Shown: positions 7,738 through 17,100 of the stretch, in pieces
How the letters are laid out: every line of letters begins with the position of its first letter
Numbering within the stretch: the stretch's first letter is position 1
Origin: Paludibacteraceae bacterium
GTDB taxonomy: Bacteria; Bacteroidota; Bacteroidia; Bacteroidales; Paludibacteraceae
Reading direction: 5' to 3'
DNA: 64,000 nt
Assembly (NCBI GenBank): GCA_017527905.1
Contig: JAFXPK010000003.1
Location: forward strand, 124,001-188,000
Notes under the pieces: model-generated
The model's database searches: none
Told to the model about the DNA's origin: nothing
What the model saw: only the letters and a program-made list of their open reading frames with translations
Made by a program: the position numbers and the translations under genes

Positions 7738-7778
7738 TTTCATGCAAATTCGGGATGGCCTTTCGAATTTGCATGAAA
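7738..7778. repeat. Perfect 15-bp inverted repeat
   Basis: TTTCATGCAAATTCG (7738-7752) and CGAATTTGCATGAAA (7764-7778) are exact inverted copies with an 11-base spacer. No T run follows. It lies between the gene relics and the promoter of the large operon. The rest of 7364-7951 outside the listed relics, repeat and promoter is AT-rich sequence in which I see no gene. Confidence 0.75.
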
Positions 7779-7894
7779 ATTAAGTATTTTGGTTGTATTC
7801 AAATAGTTATATGACTTTATTTTAGAAAACAGTCGAGTGGGTACAATTCAAAATCATATAATACTGCTTGCTGTTTTTGGAAGTGAATTTTTTT

Positions 7895-7902
7895 TATATT
7901 TG
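7895..7902 (+). promoter_or_regulatory. Candidate -7 box for the five-gene operon
   Basis: TATATTTG fits TAnnTTTG and lies 50 bases before the ATG at 7952. A TTTG occurs at 7876-7879, but the 15-base spacing is shorter than usual. This is the best promoter candidate for the whole 7952-21943 operon. Confidence 0.5.
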
Positions 7903-7951
7903 TGGATTAAATTCAACAAATTCACATAAGTACACCCAATAATATTACTAT

Positions 7952-8209
7952 ATGATAGACGAAAAGAAAGTTTTCTTACATACTGCAGAAATGGCAGAAC
8001 ATGCTAATGGTGCTGCACAGTATCTAGGAGCCTTATTAGGTGGTAGATTTGTCACGAGGGAACAAACTCGAGATATGGTTGACTTTATGTTTGCGGAAAC
8101 AAAGAGAGATATCGAAAGTTGCCCTTTTGCGACACGAGAACAGAAGGATGCGGAGATACATCGTCGGGAATTATTATTGAATACTCTGAAACCACTTATG
8201 GGACTATAA
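7952..8209 (+). CDS. Small hypothetical protein heading the large operon
   Basis: The product has 85 residues and is predicted to be soluble and mostly helical (HTAEMAEHANGAAQYLGALLGG, then DMVDFMFAETKRDIE and EIHRRELLLNTLKPLMGL). I do not recognise the family. It starts 50 bases after a -7 box and ends 85 bases before the 1447-residue gene on the same strand, so it is probably the first gene of the operon. A weak TTTGACA at 8229-8236 could mark a second promoter for the next gene. A role as a small regulator or accessory subunit is a guess from position only. Confidence 0.65.
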   Translation: MIDEKKVFLHTAEMAEHANGAAQYLGALLGGRFVTREQTRDMVDFMFAETKRDIESCPFATREQKDAEIHRRELLLNTLKPLMGL

Positions 8210-8294
8210 AATCTAAGCCAAAACGAATTTGACACATATATGATGATACAAATATTGCAATTAACTAATACATAAGATTCTATAATAGCGGATT

Positions 8295-11200
8295 ATGGAC
8301 AGTAAAACATTAAAAAAATACTTCCACTTAGGTGACGATGTCGAAATATCCTTTACTGGAGGAAATTGTGTGGGTACGATTGTTGATTTCTCTTCTTCTG
8401 TTTTAGTAATAGAAGATGATGCGAGAAATCCCTATTTGATATCTTTTGATAATATTTTGTCATGCAAGAAAAAGGCCGATTCAATAGAACCTTTATCCGA
8501 AGTCGTACAAGAACAAAAATCAACAGAATTATATAAAGATAAAGTCATTAGTGAAGCTATTTCCGCATTAGACTCTATATATGAAAGTTGTACGATCAAT
8601 CGTTCTGACTTGATAGAAACCAATGCTGTAGTAGTTGAAATATCTCCTTCTGGCGTTTGTGTTTTAACTGATGCTGGGCAAAAACTCACTTGTGCCAAGT
8701 CAGGTCTTGTTGGATATAGTAAAGAAAATGCAGCAATCGGGAAAAGAGTCTTTTGCTCTCAGAGTAATTCTCAAAGCAGAGCAGAAACTTCATATGCCAG
8801 TATAACAGAGATGACTTATGGGGAACTGTATGATAGATTCGTAAAAGCAATTAACGTCACTCCTAAACCAAGAACACCAATTCTTGGCTCTATACTTTGT
8901 TATCTTGGTAAGAAATATGAAAATACTATCCATGATCAAAAGAAAGTTATAAAACAAATAATTCGGAAATTGATTTCGGGCGAGAGTGAGAGTCCTAATG
9001 CTTTAAATGATTCTGTCAATTCATCAAGATTAAAGGTAGAAGATTTGACAGATGAACAGACTCGTCAAATATCAGACCTATTAAGGAACCATATAGAAGA
9101 TTTGTCTCTTTTGAGACCAAACGATCAAATCATTTTTGCCGATAAATGTATTTTTGAAAATTTGGGTGTAAAAGTTAGAAGAGTCGGCGTGAAAGCATTT
9201 GTCCAAAAGGCATTAACGCATAATGGTTCTGACGATGTTGCTACTACGTCAGAATATCCTATTGCTGACGTTCCACAAATATCACAGATTGTAGAAGATG
9301 ATCCTTTTGTATCTGCAACTTGTGAAATAAGAAAATACTATAATCAACACAAGAATGGCAATGCCACGGATGGGAAAATCGAAAAAATATGGTTCACGGA
9401 TGACATGGTTGTAGATGAATCCTTGTTAAAGGAACTTAAGCAGTTTAAGTTTTGGGAAACTGGTGTTACGCCAATACCAGCAGTTTGCTCTTACCAGAAA
9501 GGAGAAAGGTGGACAGCAACCTTCATCATGAAACCCTGTTCTATTTCTGAGGTAAAAAATAAAATTTCAAGTTTGATAGCTAAAGGTAAGAAAAATTTAG
9601 CTAATAGTCTCCAACAATACGTTGAAGGCTTAGGGTATGTTTTAGGTGATGTCCCCAGAAAAATACAAGAAATCTCTTCTGAAGATCTGTTAAAGATAAC
9701 AAGAAGACAGAGGCTTATTAAAAATTTTGAAGATGCAGAAGCTGGATTTCTCGAATTGATAATGCGTAACTATGAATTCGATGCGGTAATTCGTGATTTA
9801 GCAGCTATGTATCAAGAATGGGAATCCTCGAATAAAGCTATAGAATTACTGGAAAAATATTTGCCACAATTAGAAGAAAAAATAAAGACATACAATCAAT
9901 TGTCTCTCCTTTATCAGTCAATTGGAGATTATGGAAAAGCAATTTCTGCAATGGAAAATGCTCTTAAACTGATACCTGGTGACACAAAAAACGAACAGAC
10001 AAAAAGAAATAAACTTCAAAAGAGAATAGACTTAGTTAAGAAAAAACATAAAAAAGGAGCTTCCTCTTCACATGGGGATAATCAGGTGTTTGTGTTTTCT
10101 TTTACAAATGAAGATATACCGTCACCGCTTATCAGATACGATGCGAACAATGCTAGTAATGAGATTTTTACATATATCAAAGACAAATCAACAGAAGAAA
10201 AACTCCAATTCGTTAATAATAGAATTGGCCAGATGAAGGATTCTCCAGAGCTACCGTCTTATATTTTGGCCAAGATCCAATTACTAGAAGATGGTGGAGA
10301 GACAGGTTCTAGCAAAACAATTCTATCTTTGTTAGCAGATTATTGTAAAGCAAAAGCTAGAAATTATTTCAATGAAGACAATATTATATCTGCAAGGGAG
10401 TATCTTTTGCAGGGTATTTCTATATATGAAAGAGATGACCTATATAATCTTCTTTATCTTAGCTTATGTTGCAGTTCTAGAGATGTGTTGTCAATGTATA
10501 ATACACCGGGACTTGACTATAATGTAATATCGTCAAAGTATACGATAAAAGAAAATGATGATTCATTTTATGTTATTCTGCGAATTATTAATGAAGATAG
10601 CGTCCTGTCTAGAAAGTTCATAAAAAAATTGTATGAGTCTGAATGTCTAACTTGGATGTGTGACGAATTGGAAGCAGAAATATCATCTCCTACCGAGTTC
10701 ATTAATATTGTTGTAGGAGCAGCCTCTGATTCTACGCTTTCCCTAAAAACATTTGAACAGAAGATAGACCAATTGCTATTACAAAACAACGCATTTGATT
10801 TATCTAGGGAACTACTGAATGTACAAGCCCTTAATCCGAAACAGCTTCCAAGTTCTGATATAACTAATTTCTCCGTCATACGGGAAGTGGCAAATTATGC
10901 ATTGGATTTTGAAAGAAATTTGGGTTATGATGAAAGTGATGATATTTGTAGAAATGCATTTGAGAAAATAGATAATACGACACAATTTATCACAAAGGTT
11001 CCAACAAGAGTCTCTACGCTAAAGATACTTCCAGTCTTATTAAAGCTAAAGGATCTTCTTGAAAGGGAACTTAACAGAAAATATACCGATACACTTCCTC
11101 ATATTGAAATTGAACCGATTGATGATGCCAGACCAGTTGGCAATGATGTGGAAATACAAATTTCAATAAAGAACGATGATGGATCTTCACGTGCAAATAA

Positions 11201-12638
11201 CTGTGTCCTATCATTAAAAGCCATCAATGGGAAGGACATTTCTCATCTGTCATTATCAAATACGTTTGAGTCGTCATTGCCAGGTGGAGTCAAATTAAAC
11301 ACAACATTTATTGTTCATGCTTCTTTTATAGAATCTGACAACCTACAAATAGATTATACTCTAAATTATATTGACGTTCGAAAGGTTAACAGATTTAATT
11401 CTGGACAAATCAATTTAAGCATAAACAAAGGTGATGATTATGAGGATTTCGAAAACCCATACATCGCTCATGTTAAGAGCAATGCAGTGAAAGACAAGTC
11501 CATGTTCAAAGGTAGAGATGAAATTATAAACACGATATGCACCTACGTTCTTGAAGATTACAAAGGATATGTCTTATATGGTCAAAAAAGATCTGGCAAA
11601 TCGTCTGTTTTATACCATATCACTCAAAGGTTACGTTCAGAACACAAGGCATTTGCCGTCGAGTATACTATGGGCAATAATATTGTTCAGGATTCTGAAT
11701 CGGAAAATGAAAGTATGGCAAATCTTTTTTATACTATAACATCTGAAATTGGAAGAGCTATAAAGGAAGTTGATCGAAATGTTTACAAAGAATGTGGATG
11801 TCGTATTATTAGACGACAAGAATTTGACATGTATCCCGATAAGACATTCAGTGAATACCTTGAATTATACAGAGATATTATAGTAGACAAGTTACATTAT
11901 GAACAAGATAAAATCGTTCTTATTGTAGATGAGTTTACCTATTTATATTACCATATTCTCGAGAAGAAAATTTCTCCTCGAATTATGGAATTTTGGAAAG
12001 GTCTTATTGAGTCTAAAGTGTTTTCTTTTGTCTTTGCGGGGCAGGATGCTATGCCGCGATTCATGGACGAATTCCAAAATGTCTTCGCTAGCATGCATCC
12101 TCAAGAATTAACATACATAGATGAACAATTCGCTCGTGAATTAATAGAAGAGCCAATATGGAACCATAAAAGGGGATGTAGTAGATTCCATCCAGATGCC
12201 GTTAATAAGATTCTTGAGTTGACAGCATGCAGCCCATTCTATATTATGATTCTATGTTCGGAATTAGTCAAATTTGCTAGGCAAAGGAAACGTTTGCCAA
12301 TTCAAGCAAATGATGTTGACACCTTGGTTCAAAAAATGATATGCAACGAGAGTTCGATTAGCAGAAAAGATTTCGATAATCTAATATCTTGTGGAGAATC
12401 CAGACTCGACATAATTGATAAAGATGACTCCATTAAGGTCTTAAAAGATATAGCTCTCAAATCTCGCAACATTGAATTTTACGATATTAATGAAATAAAA
12501 GTGTTTGATAAAGAAAAGGTTAAAAATATCATTAACGATTTGCTTCGACGCAGAGTTCTTGAACCCCATTCAGATTTTGGAAATAAGGTAAGGATAAAAG
12601 TCGGATTGTTTAAACGTTGGTTATTAAATCATGAATAA
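8295..12638 (+). CDS. Large protein: barrel domains, TPR helices, C-terminal STAND-like ATPase
   Basis: This 1447-residue protein has no signal peptide. Residues 1-60 look like an Sm/SH3-type small barrel (GDDVEISFTGGNCVGTIVDF), and about 110-160 like an S1/OB-type barrel (ETNAVVVEISPSGVCVLTDAGQ). About residues 470-790 are helical, with TPR-type units (YNQLSLLYQSIGDYGKAISA). Near 930-1050 is a beta-sandwich-like region. The C-terminal 400 residues are a STAND-like P-loop ATPase: FKGRDEI, Walker A GQKRSGKSS at 1096-1104, Walker B IVLIVDEF with D1212/E1213, and a winged-helix-like end. The gene overlaps the next one by 8 bases. I infer a cytoplasmic sensor or scaffold with NTP-driven switching, possibly reading nucleic acid through its barrels. 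Codon use is markedly AT-rich compared with the flanking core genes. Confidence 0.75.
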   Translation: MDSKTLKKYFHLGDDVEISFTGGNCVGTIVDFSSSVLVIEDDARNPYLISFDNILSCKKKADSIEPLSEVVQEQKSTELYKDKVISEAISALDSIYESCTINRSDLIETNAVVVEISPSGVCVLTDAGQKLTCAKSGLVGYSKENAAIGKRVFCSQSNSQSRAETSYASITEMTYGELYDRFVKAINVTPKPRTPILGSILCYLGKKYENTIHDQKKVIKQIIRKLISGESESPNALNDSVNSSRLKVEDLTDEQTRQISDLLRNHIEDLSLLRPNDQIIFADKCIFENLGVKVRRVGVKAFVQKALTHNGSDDVATTSEYPIADVPQISQIVEDDPFVSATCEIRKYYNQHKNGNATDGKIEKIWFTDDMVVDESLLKELKQFKFWETGVTPIPAVCSYQKGERWTATFIMKPCSISEVKNKISSLIAKGKKNLANSLQQYVEGLGYVLGDVPRKIQEISSEDLLKITRRQRLIKNFEDAEAGFLELIMRNYEFDAVIRDLAAMYQEWESSNKAIELLEKYLPQLEEKIKTYNQLSLLYQSIGDYGKAISAMENALKLIPGDTKNEQTKRNKLQKRIDLVKKKHKKGASSSHGDNQVFVFSFTNEDIPSPLIRYDANNASNEIFTYIKDKSTEEKLQFVNNRIGQMKDSPELPSYILAKIQLLEDGGETGSSKTILSLLADYCKAKARNYFNEDNIISAREYLLQGISIYERDDLYNLLYLSLCCSSRDVLSMYNTPGLDYNVISSKYTIKENDDSFYVILRIINEDSVLSRKFIKKLYESECLTWMCDELEAEISSPTEFINIVVGAASDSTLSLKTFEQKIDQLLLQNNAFDLSRELLNVQALNPKQLPSSDITNFSVIREVANYALDFERNLGYDESDDICRNAFEKIDNTTQFITKVPTRVSTLKILPVLLKLKDLLERELNRKYTDTLPHIEIEPIDDARPVGNDVEIQISIKNDDGSSRANNCVLSLKAINGKDISHLSLSNTFESSLPGGVKLNTTFIVHASFIESDNLQIDYTLNYIDVRKVNRFNSGQINLSINKGDDYEDFENPYIAHVKSNAVKDKSMFKGRDEIINTICTYVLEDYKGYVLYGQKRSGKSSVLYHITQRLRSEHKAFAVEYTMGNNIVQDSESENESMANLFYTITSEIGRAIKEVDRNVYKECGCRIIRRQEFDMYPDKTFSEYLELYRDIIVDKLHYEQDKIVLIVDEFTYLYYHILEKKISPRIMEFWKGLIESKVFSFVFAGQDAMPRFMDEFQNVFASMHPQELTYIDEQFARELIEEPIWNHKRGCSRFHPDAVNKILELTACSPFYIMILCSELVKFARQRKRLPIQANDVDTLVQKMICNESSISRKDFDNLISCGESRLDIIDKDDSIKVLKDIALKSRNIEFYDINEIKVFDKEKVKNIINDLLRRRVLEPHSDFGNKVRIKVGLFKRWLLNHE

Positions 12639-14136
12639 TATGGAAAAAAATCCCTTTGCATCTGTCGGCTCTATTGTGCAAGGCAGTTCGTTTGTTGGTA
12701 GAACAAATGAAATAAGAGACCTGGAAGAACGGCTTATGGGCTCCGAATTTGGAAATCTTGCCATTGTCGGGATACCTAAAGTTGGAAAATCAAGTTTGAT
12801 GCAGGAAGCTCTTTATGGTCGTTCCGAACAATTGTGGGAAAATCGACGTTTCATTGTTGTATGGTATACTCTTAAGACATCTGTCGATTCTATAAAAACT
12901 GAAAAACGGAATATATTTTTGCGTCTCGTATCTGATGTTTACCATTTCCTTAAACAAAAAAAAGAATTAGAATTGATAGAGTCACTTGATGAGTATTATG
13001 AAATTATCAAGGATTCTTCTATTGTGTGGACAGAGTTTGAACAAAACATATTATACTTTTTTGAAGAAATTGTATATTCTAAAATACGTGTGATATACTG
13101 TATTGATGAATTTGACTATAGCAAGGAAGTACTTGGTGAGTCAGAATATCAATTGCTCAGAGAAATATCTTATCGAAACTCAAATAAAATAGCAATAGTA
13201 ACAACCTCAAGACGTTCAATTTATGATATTGAACATTATTCTGGAGGTGGCTCAAACTTTTATGGGACGTTTGAAAATATTTATTTGAAGCCATTCTCTA
13301 AAGAAGAACATCTACTTCAATGCGACCTTGTCCCAGGAATGCCTTCGTTGGATGTCTATGAATTATATAATATACATGGTGGCCATCCGTATTTGAATGC
13401 ATTAATTCTAAAACTTTATATGACTTCAAAGAGCATATCCGATTCAAACTATAAAGCCAATCAAGATATTTTACTTTATTATAGAGATTTATTTTATGTT
13501 TTAGAAAAAGATGACCTCGCTGATAAAGTTGACAAACTTTATTGCGGATTTAATGATGGCGTTACAGAAGCCCAAGAAGACTATATTTATAACTGCTATG
13601 GCTTGTTCAAAGAGGATTCAAATGGGTACATGACTCCATATTGTACAACATTTGATAATGTCCTAAGACAACGATATAGAGAGAATCCCTTTAGATTAAC
13701 ATGGCCGGAGGCTGAGCGCGCAATAAGAAAAAGTATTACTTATGCTATGACGGAAGAGTATGGCGATGAAGATTTGTCATTGTGGGTTGATGAAATTTGT
13801 GATTTTCCCAAAGTGAACAGAAAAAGATTTAATGAATGGAAAGACCAAATGGATAGAGAAATTAGATTGTATCGTGGTCGTGCATCTCATAATATCATCG
13901 ATCAATTATATCCAACAGATTATGCTGTTTTCTTTGAATATTTTTGGGGAAAGTATTTGTCTGCGATTTACAAACATACATTAGCATACTGGACGGAGAA
14001 TCTTAAATTTATTGCAGACAGAGTACGTAATCCAGAAATGCATAGTAGAAAGAATCTGCTATTGCCTGAAAGTCAACAAAGAGCGACATTGATTTGTCAG
14101 GAAATCATAGAGTGTGTACGGGCTGCTAAAATATAA
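12631..14136 (+). CDS. STAND-like ATPase with C-terminal HEPN-like RNase motif
   Basis: The 501-residue product opens with the FVGR box (21-24) typical of STAND/AAA_16 ATPases, Walker A GIPKVGKSS (47-55) and Walker B YCIDEFD (D159, E160); a TTSRR sensor-like motif follows. The last 130 residues are helical and end with DRVRNPEMHSRKNLLLP, where R466-N467-x3-H471 fits the RNxxxH catalytic motif of HEPN ribonucleases, in the C-terminal helix position seen in Swt1-like HEPN domains. It would be a cytoplasmic NTP-gated effector that cuts RNA. Its start overlaps the previous gene by 8 bases, and the next gene begins 8 bases after its stop, suggesting coupled translation. The HEPN call rests on this motif and the helical context, not on an alignment. 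Confidence 0.75.
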   Translation: MNNMEKNPFASVGSIVQGSSFVGRTNEIRDLEERLMGSEFGNLAIVGIPKVGKSSLMQEALYGRSEQLWENRRFIVVWYTLKTSVDSIKTEKRNIFLRLVSDVYHFLKQKKELELIESLDEYYEIIKDSSIVWTEFEQNILYFFEEIVYSKIRVIYCIDEFDYSKEVLGESEYQLLREISYRNSNKIAIVTTSRRSIYDIEHYSGGGSNFYGTFENIYLKPFSKEEHLLQCDLVPGMPSLDVYELYNIHGGHPYLNALILKLYMTSKSISDSNYKANQDILLYYRDLFYVLEKDDLADKVDKLYCGFNDGVTEAQEDYIYNCYGLFKEDSNGYMTPYCTTFDNVLRQRYRENPFRLTWPEAERAIRKSITYAMTEEYGDEDLSLWVDEICDFPKVNRKRFNEWKDQMDREIRLYRGRASHNIIDQLYPTDYAVFFEYFWGKYLSAIYKHTLAYWTENLKFIADRVRNPEMHSRKNLLLPESQQRATLICQEIIECVRAAKI

Positions 14137-14144
14137 TATTCTGT

Positions 14145-17100
14145 ATGAATAACAACAATATATCTGTCTTCGACAAATTTAAAGAAGCATATGAGATACA
14201 AGATTTGCTAGTTGGTAAAGTATCTTATATTAGTAAGTCTTATATGATAGTCAAGGTCTTTGACTATCCATGTTTTATGCCATTTAACGAGATAGAACTT
14301 TTCCCGATTCTAAATTTCAACATATACAAGAACAAAGAAATAGTTGTTAAGGTGATTAACATCGACAACTATTCAAATGGCGAATTAAAAGTTCTAGTTT
14401 CTCATAAAATTGTCGCAGAAGAATCTCTTCTAGCAAACAGCATTAATGATTTTAGTGATGTTAAGAGGAATAAGACTTATAAGGGCATTATTAAATCTGT
14501 AAAGGACATCGGTATATTCGTCACTCTAGGAAATATTGATGGTTTAGTACCAAAGAGCCATCTTCCTGCAGGATATAAAGATAATCCCGAAAATTTCGCA
14601 GTAGTTGGTTCTATCGTAGATGTTAATGTGATTTTTATAAATAATGAAAAGCAACAAATAGCATTAAGTCTGCCAGAAATTGATCCTGTAAGTAAAAGAG
14701 AGAAATCTCCTTTTGAAAAGTTTCGTAATTCTTTGCGACCAAACGAAACTGTTCTAACAGGGCGCGTTGTTTTCTTAGAGAGAGATTGTGCAACACTTCA
14801 TGTGAATTGGGAATCTAATGTCTTTACTATATATGTTAAAAAAGAAGACTTGGCATGGGAAAGAATACAACATCCTTCTGATGCAGTATTTTTGGGCGAA
14901 GAATTGGAGGTTAGGTATTTAAAATATGAAGACAATAGACTCTATTTTGATTTAAAATGGAAATTGCAAGATATTTATCCAAGCGAACTATTCGATTTGG
15001 ACACAGATGACCTTTTACTTTCCATGGGAATTAACGAAAATAGATTTATTGGTAAGGTTTCTGTACTAAAATCAAAAAATAAATCATCCTTTGATGATAT
15101 TGCAGGCGGCTTACTATCCAACATAATCACCAGTGATGAGCAAGATAAAAATGAGTTATTAGTTGATGATTATACCGGGGCAAATATAACAGCCTTTATT
15201 CCTGCAAAATATGTTTACGGTATTGAACATGACAAATATTATCAGTTCAAATTAAAGGCTGCAGACCCTTTAAGACGAAAGGAAGAGCATCGGCCTTATA
15301 TGTTTTCTGCTATATTGGATAATGCAACAGCACACCCCAATCCATTTAAGGTACAAGTTGAGAAGAGTTTTAAAGAAAATAAAACACCTAAATCAAACAG
15401 GGAATCTGCCAGCTACTTAAAAGAAATTGGTGCTGACATGTACACCGATCGAGATAGGATGTTTTATGAGCTTTTACAAAATGCCGACGATGCTTCATCA
15501 AAACGAGGCGTTAAAGTAATGGTTCAGATTCAAAACAATTATCTAATATTTACTCATGATGGTTTATCTTTCTCACGTCAAGACTTTAGGTCAATTGTCT
15601 CAACTGCAAATAGTACAAAACGCCTTGATCGGAAAAAAACTGGATACAAAGGAATTGGTTTTAAAAGTGTATTTACCGACTCTGAAAAAGTCTATATTAA
15701 AACTGGAGGATTTTTCTTTGTCTTTGACAAAAAGGCAGAATTGTTCAATGACTTTAGAGCATTTTATAAATATGTTAATCCGCTTTACACGGAGGAACAA
15801 CTCCAGATTTTCTTTGATGAGAACCAAGAATACGAAGATGAATTTGAAAAGGTTGACCATCTGCCATGGCAGCTTCTGCCTTTTTGGGTTGAAGAATGCC
15901 CTGAAGCGTTACGTGGAACTACATTTATGCGCAATTGTAATGTGGCCATTGCACTTGAAATGGATGCCACATCGGATAAATATCGTGATATAATAAAAGG
16001 TATTATCCAAAAACCAAGATTCATGCTTTTCTTGCGCAATACCCAAAGAATTCAATTCGAGGATAAGAAGTGGGATATACTTAGTATTGCAAAACAATCA
16101 GACATAAATACTGATGTTGTAAGACTTAAGAACTCTTTCGCCTATACGGAAGAGGAAGTATCTTATATTGTTAGGGAAGGCAGTGATGTTCTAGTAAACA
16201 ACGAAAATTTCAAAACCTGTGGTATTCCAATGGTAAAGGAATGCATAATGGTTGGCAATAGAGAGAAATGGAAAATGTACCAAATCGTGGATGGTTTGTC
16301 CATACCAATAACATCCATTCCAGAGCGCATAATTGCCGCAGACACAACAACATTGTCATATGCTTTTATGCTTGATGAACAGGGATGCGTAATGCCTATA
16401 CCAGATAAGACTCCTTCTTTATATGCTTATCTTCCAATGGAAGACCGAAGATATTTATTTCCATTCTTCATAAATGCAGATTTTGAATTGTCGTCAAATA
16501 GACAAGAAGCAAAACGTGTTAGCGTGTGGAACGAGTATCTGTTTTACAATATTGGTAAAAACATTGTTTCATGGATAGCAACCATGGCAACTTCATTTCA
16601 TCCAGACTATCTTTCCTTGTTGCCACAATCATTCTTTATAGAAGAATTAGAAGAAGGTAAGATAGACAGGTTGGCTTCTCAGTTTAACCGTGGATATAAA
16701 GAAGCACTCACTGAAACAGCATTTATCCAAAATGACAGGGGGAACATCGTAACTCAAAAAGAGGTTATCATTGACGAGTCCGGTTTTGCAGACTTAATAG
16801 GTGCTGATGCTTATTGTAGCTTTATTGACATCGAGAAAAGGATGCTACATAAAAACATCAATATCTCTCCACTAAATAACAGAACTATTTTTACCGAAAT
16901 AGAACACGTCCAGACGGGTGAACTGATTGAAAAGATATTAGCACCTAATAATAGGTTTAGATTACTTCGTTTTTGGCGTAGTCTTCCTGCTGACACAAGG
17001 ACTCTGGTATTAGAACACATAGCCAACATGCCAGGTAACAAGAAAAACCTCAATGACTATATAGAGGATATACCTGCATATACCTGTATGGGCAAGCTGA

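Noticed and set aside
7389..7814. 141-codon plus-strand ORF
   Set aside because: It runs across two gene relics in other frames and its Arg/Cys-rich product looks like no protein family.
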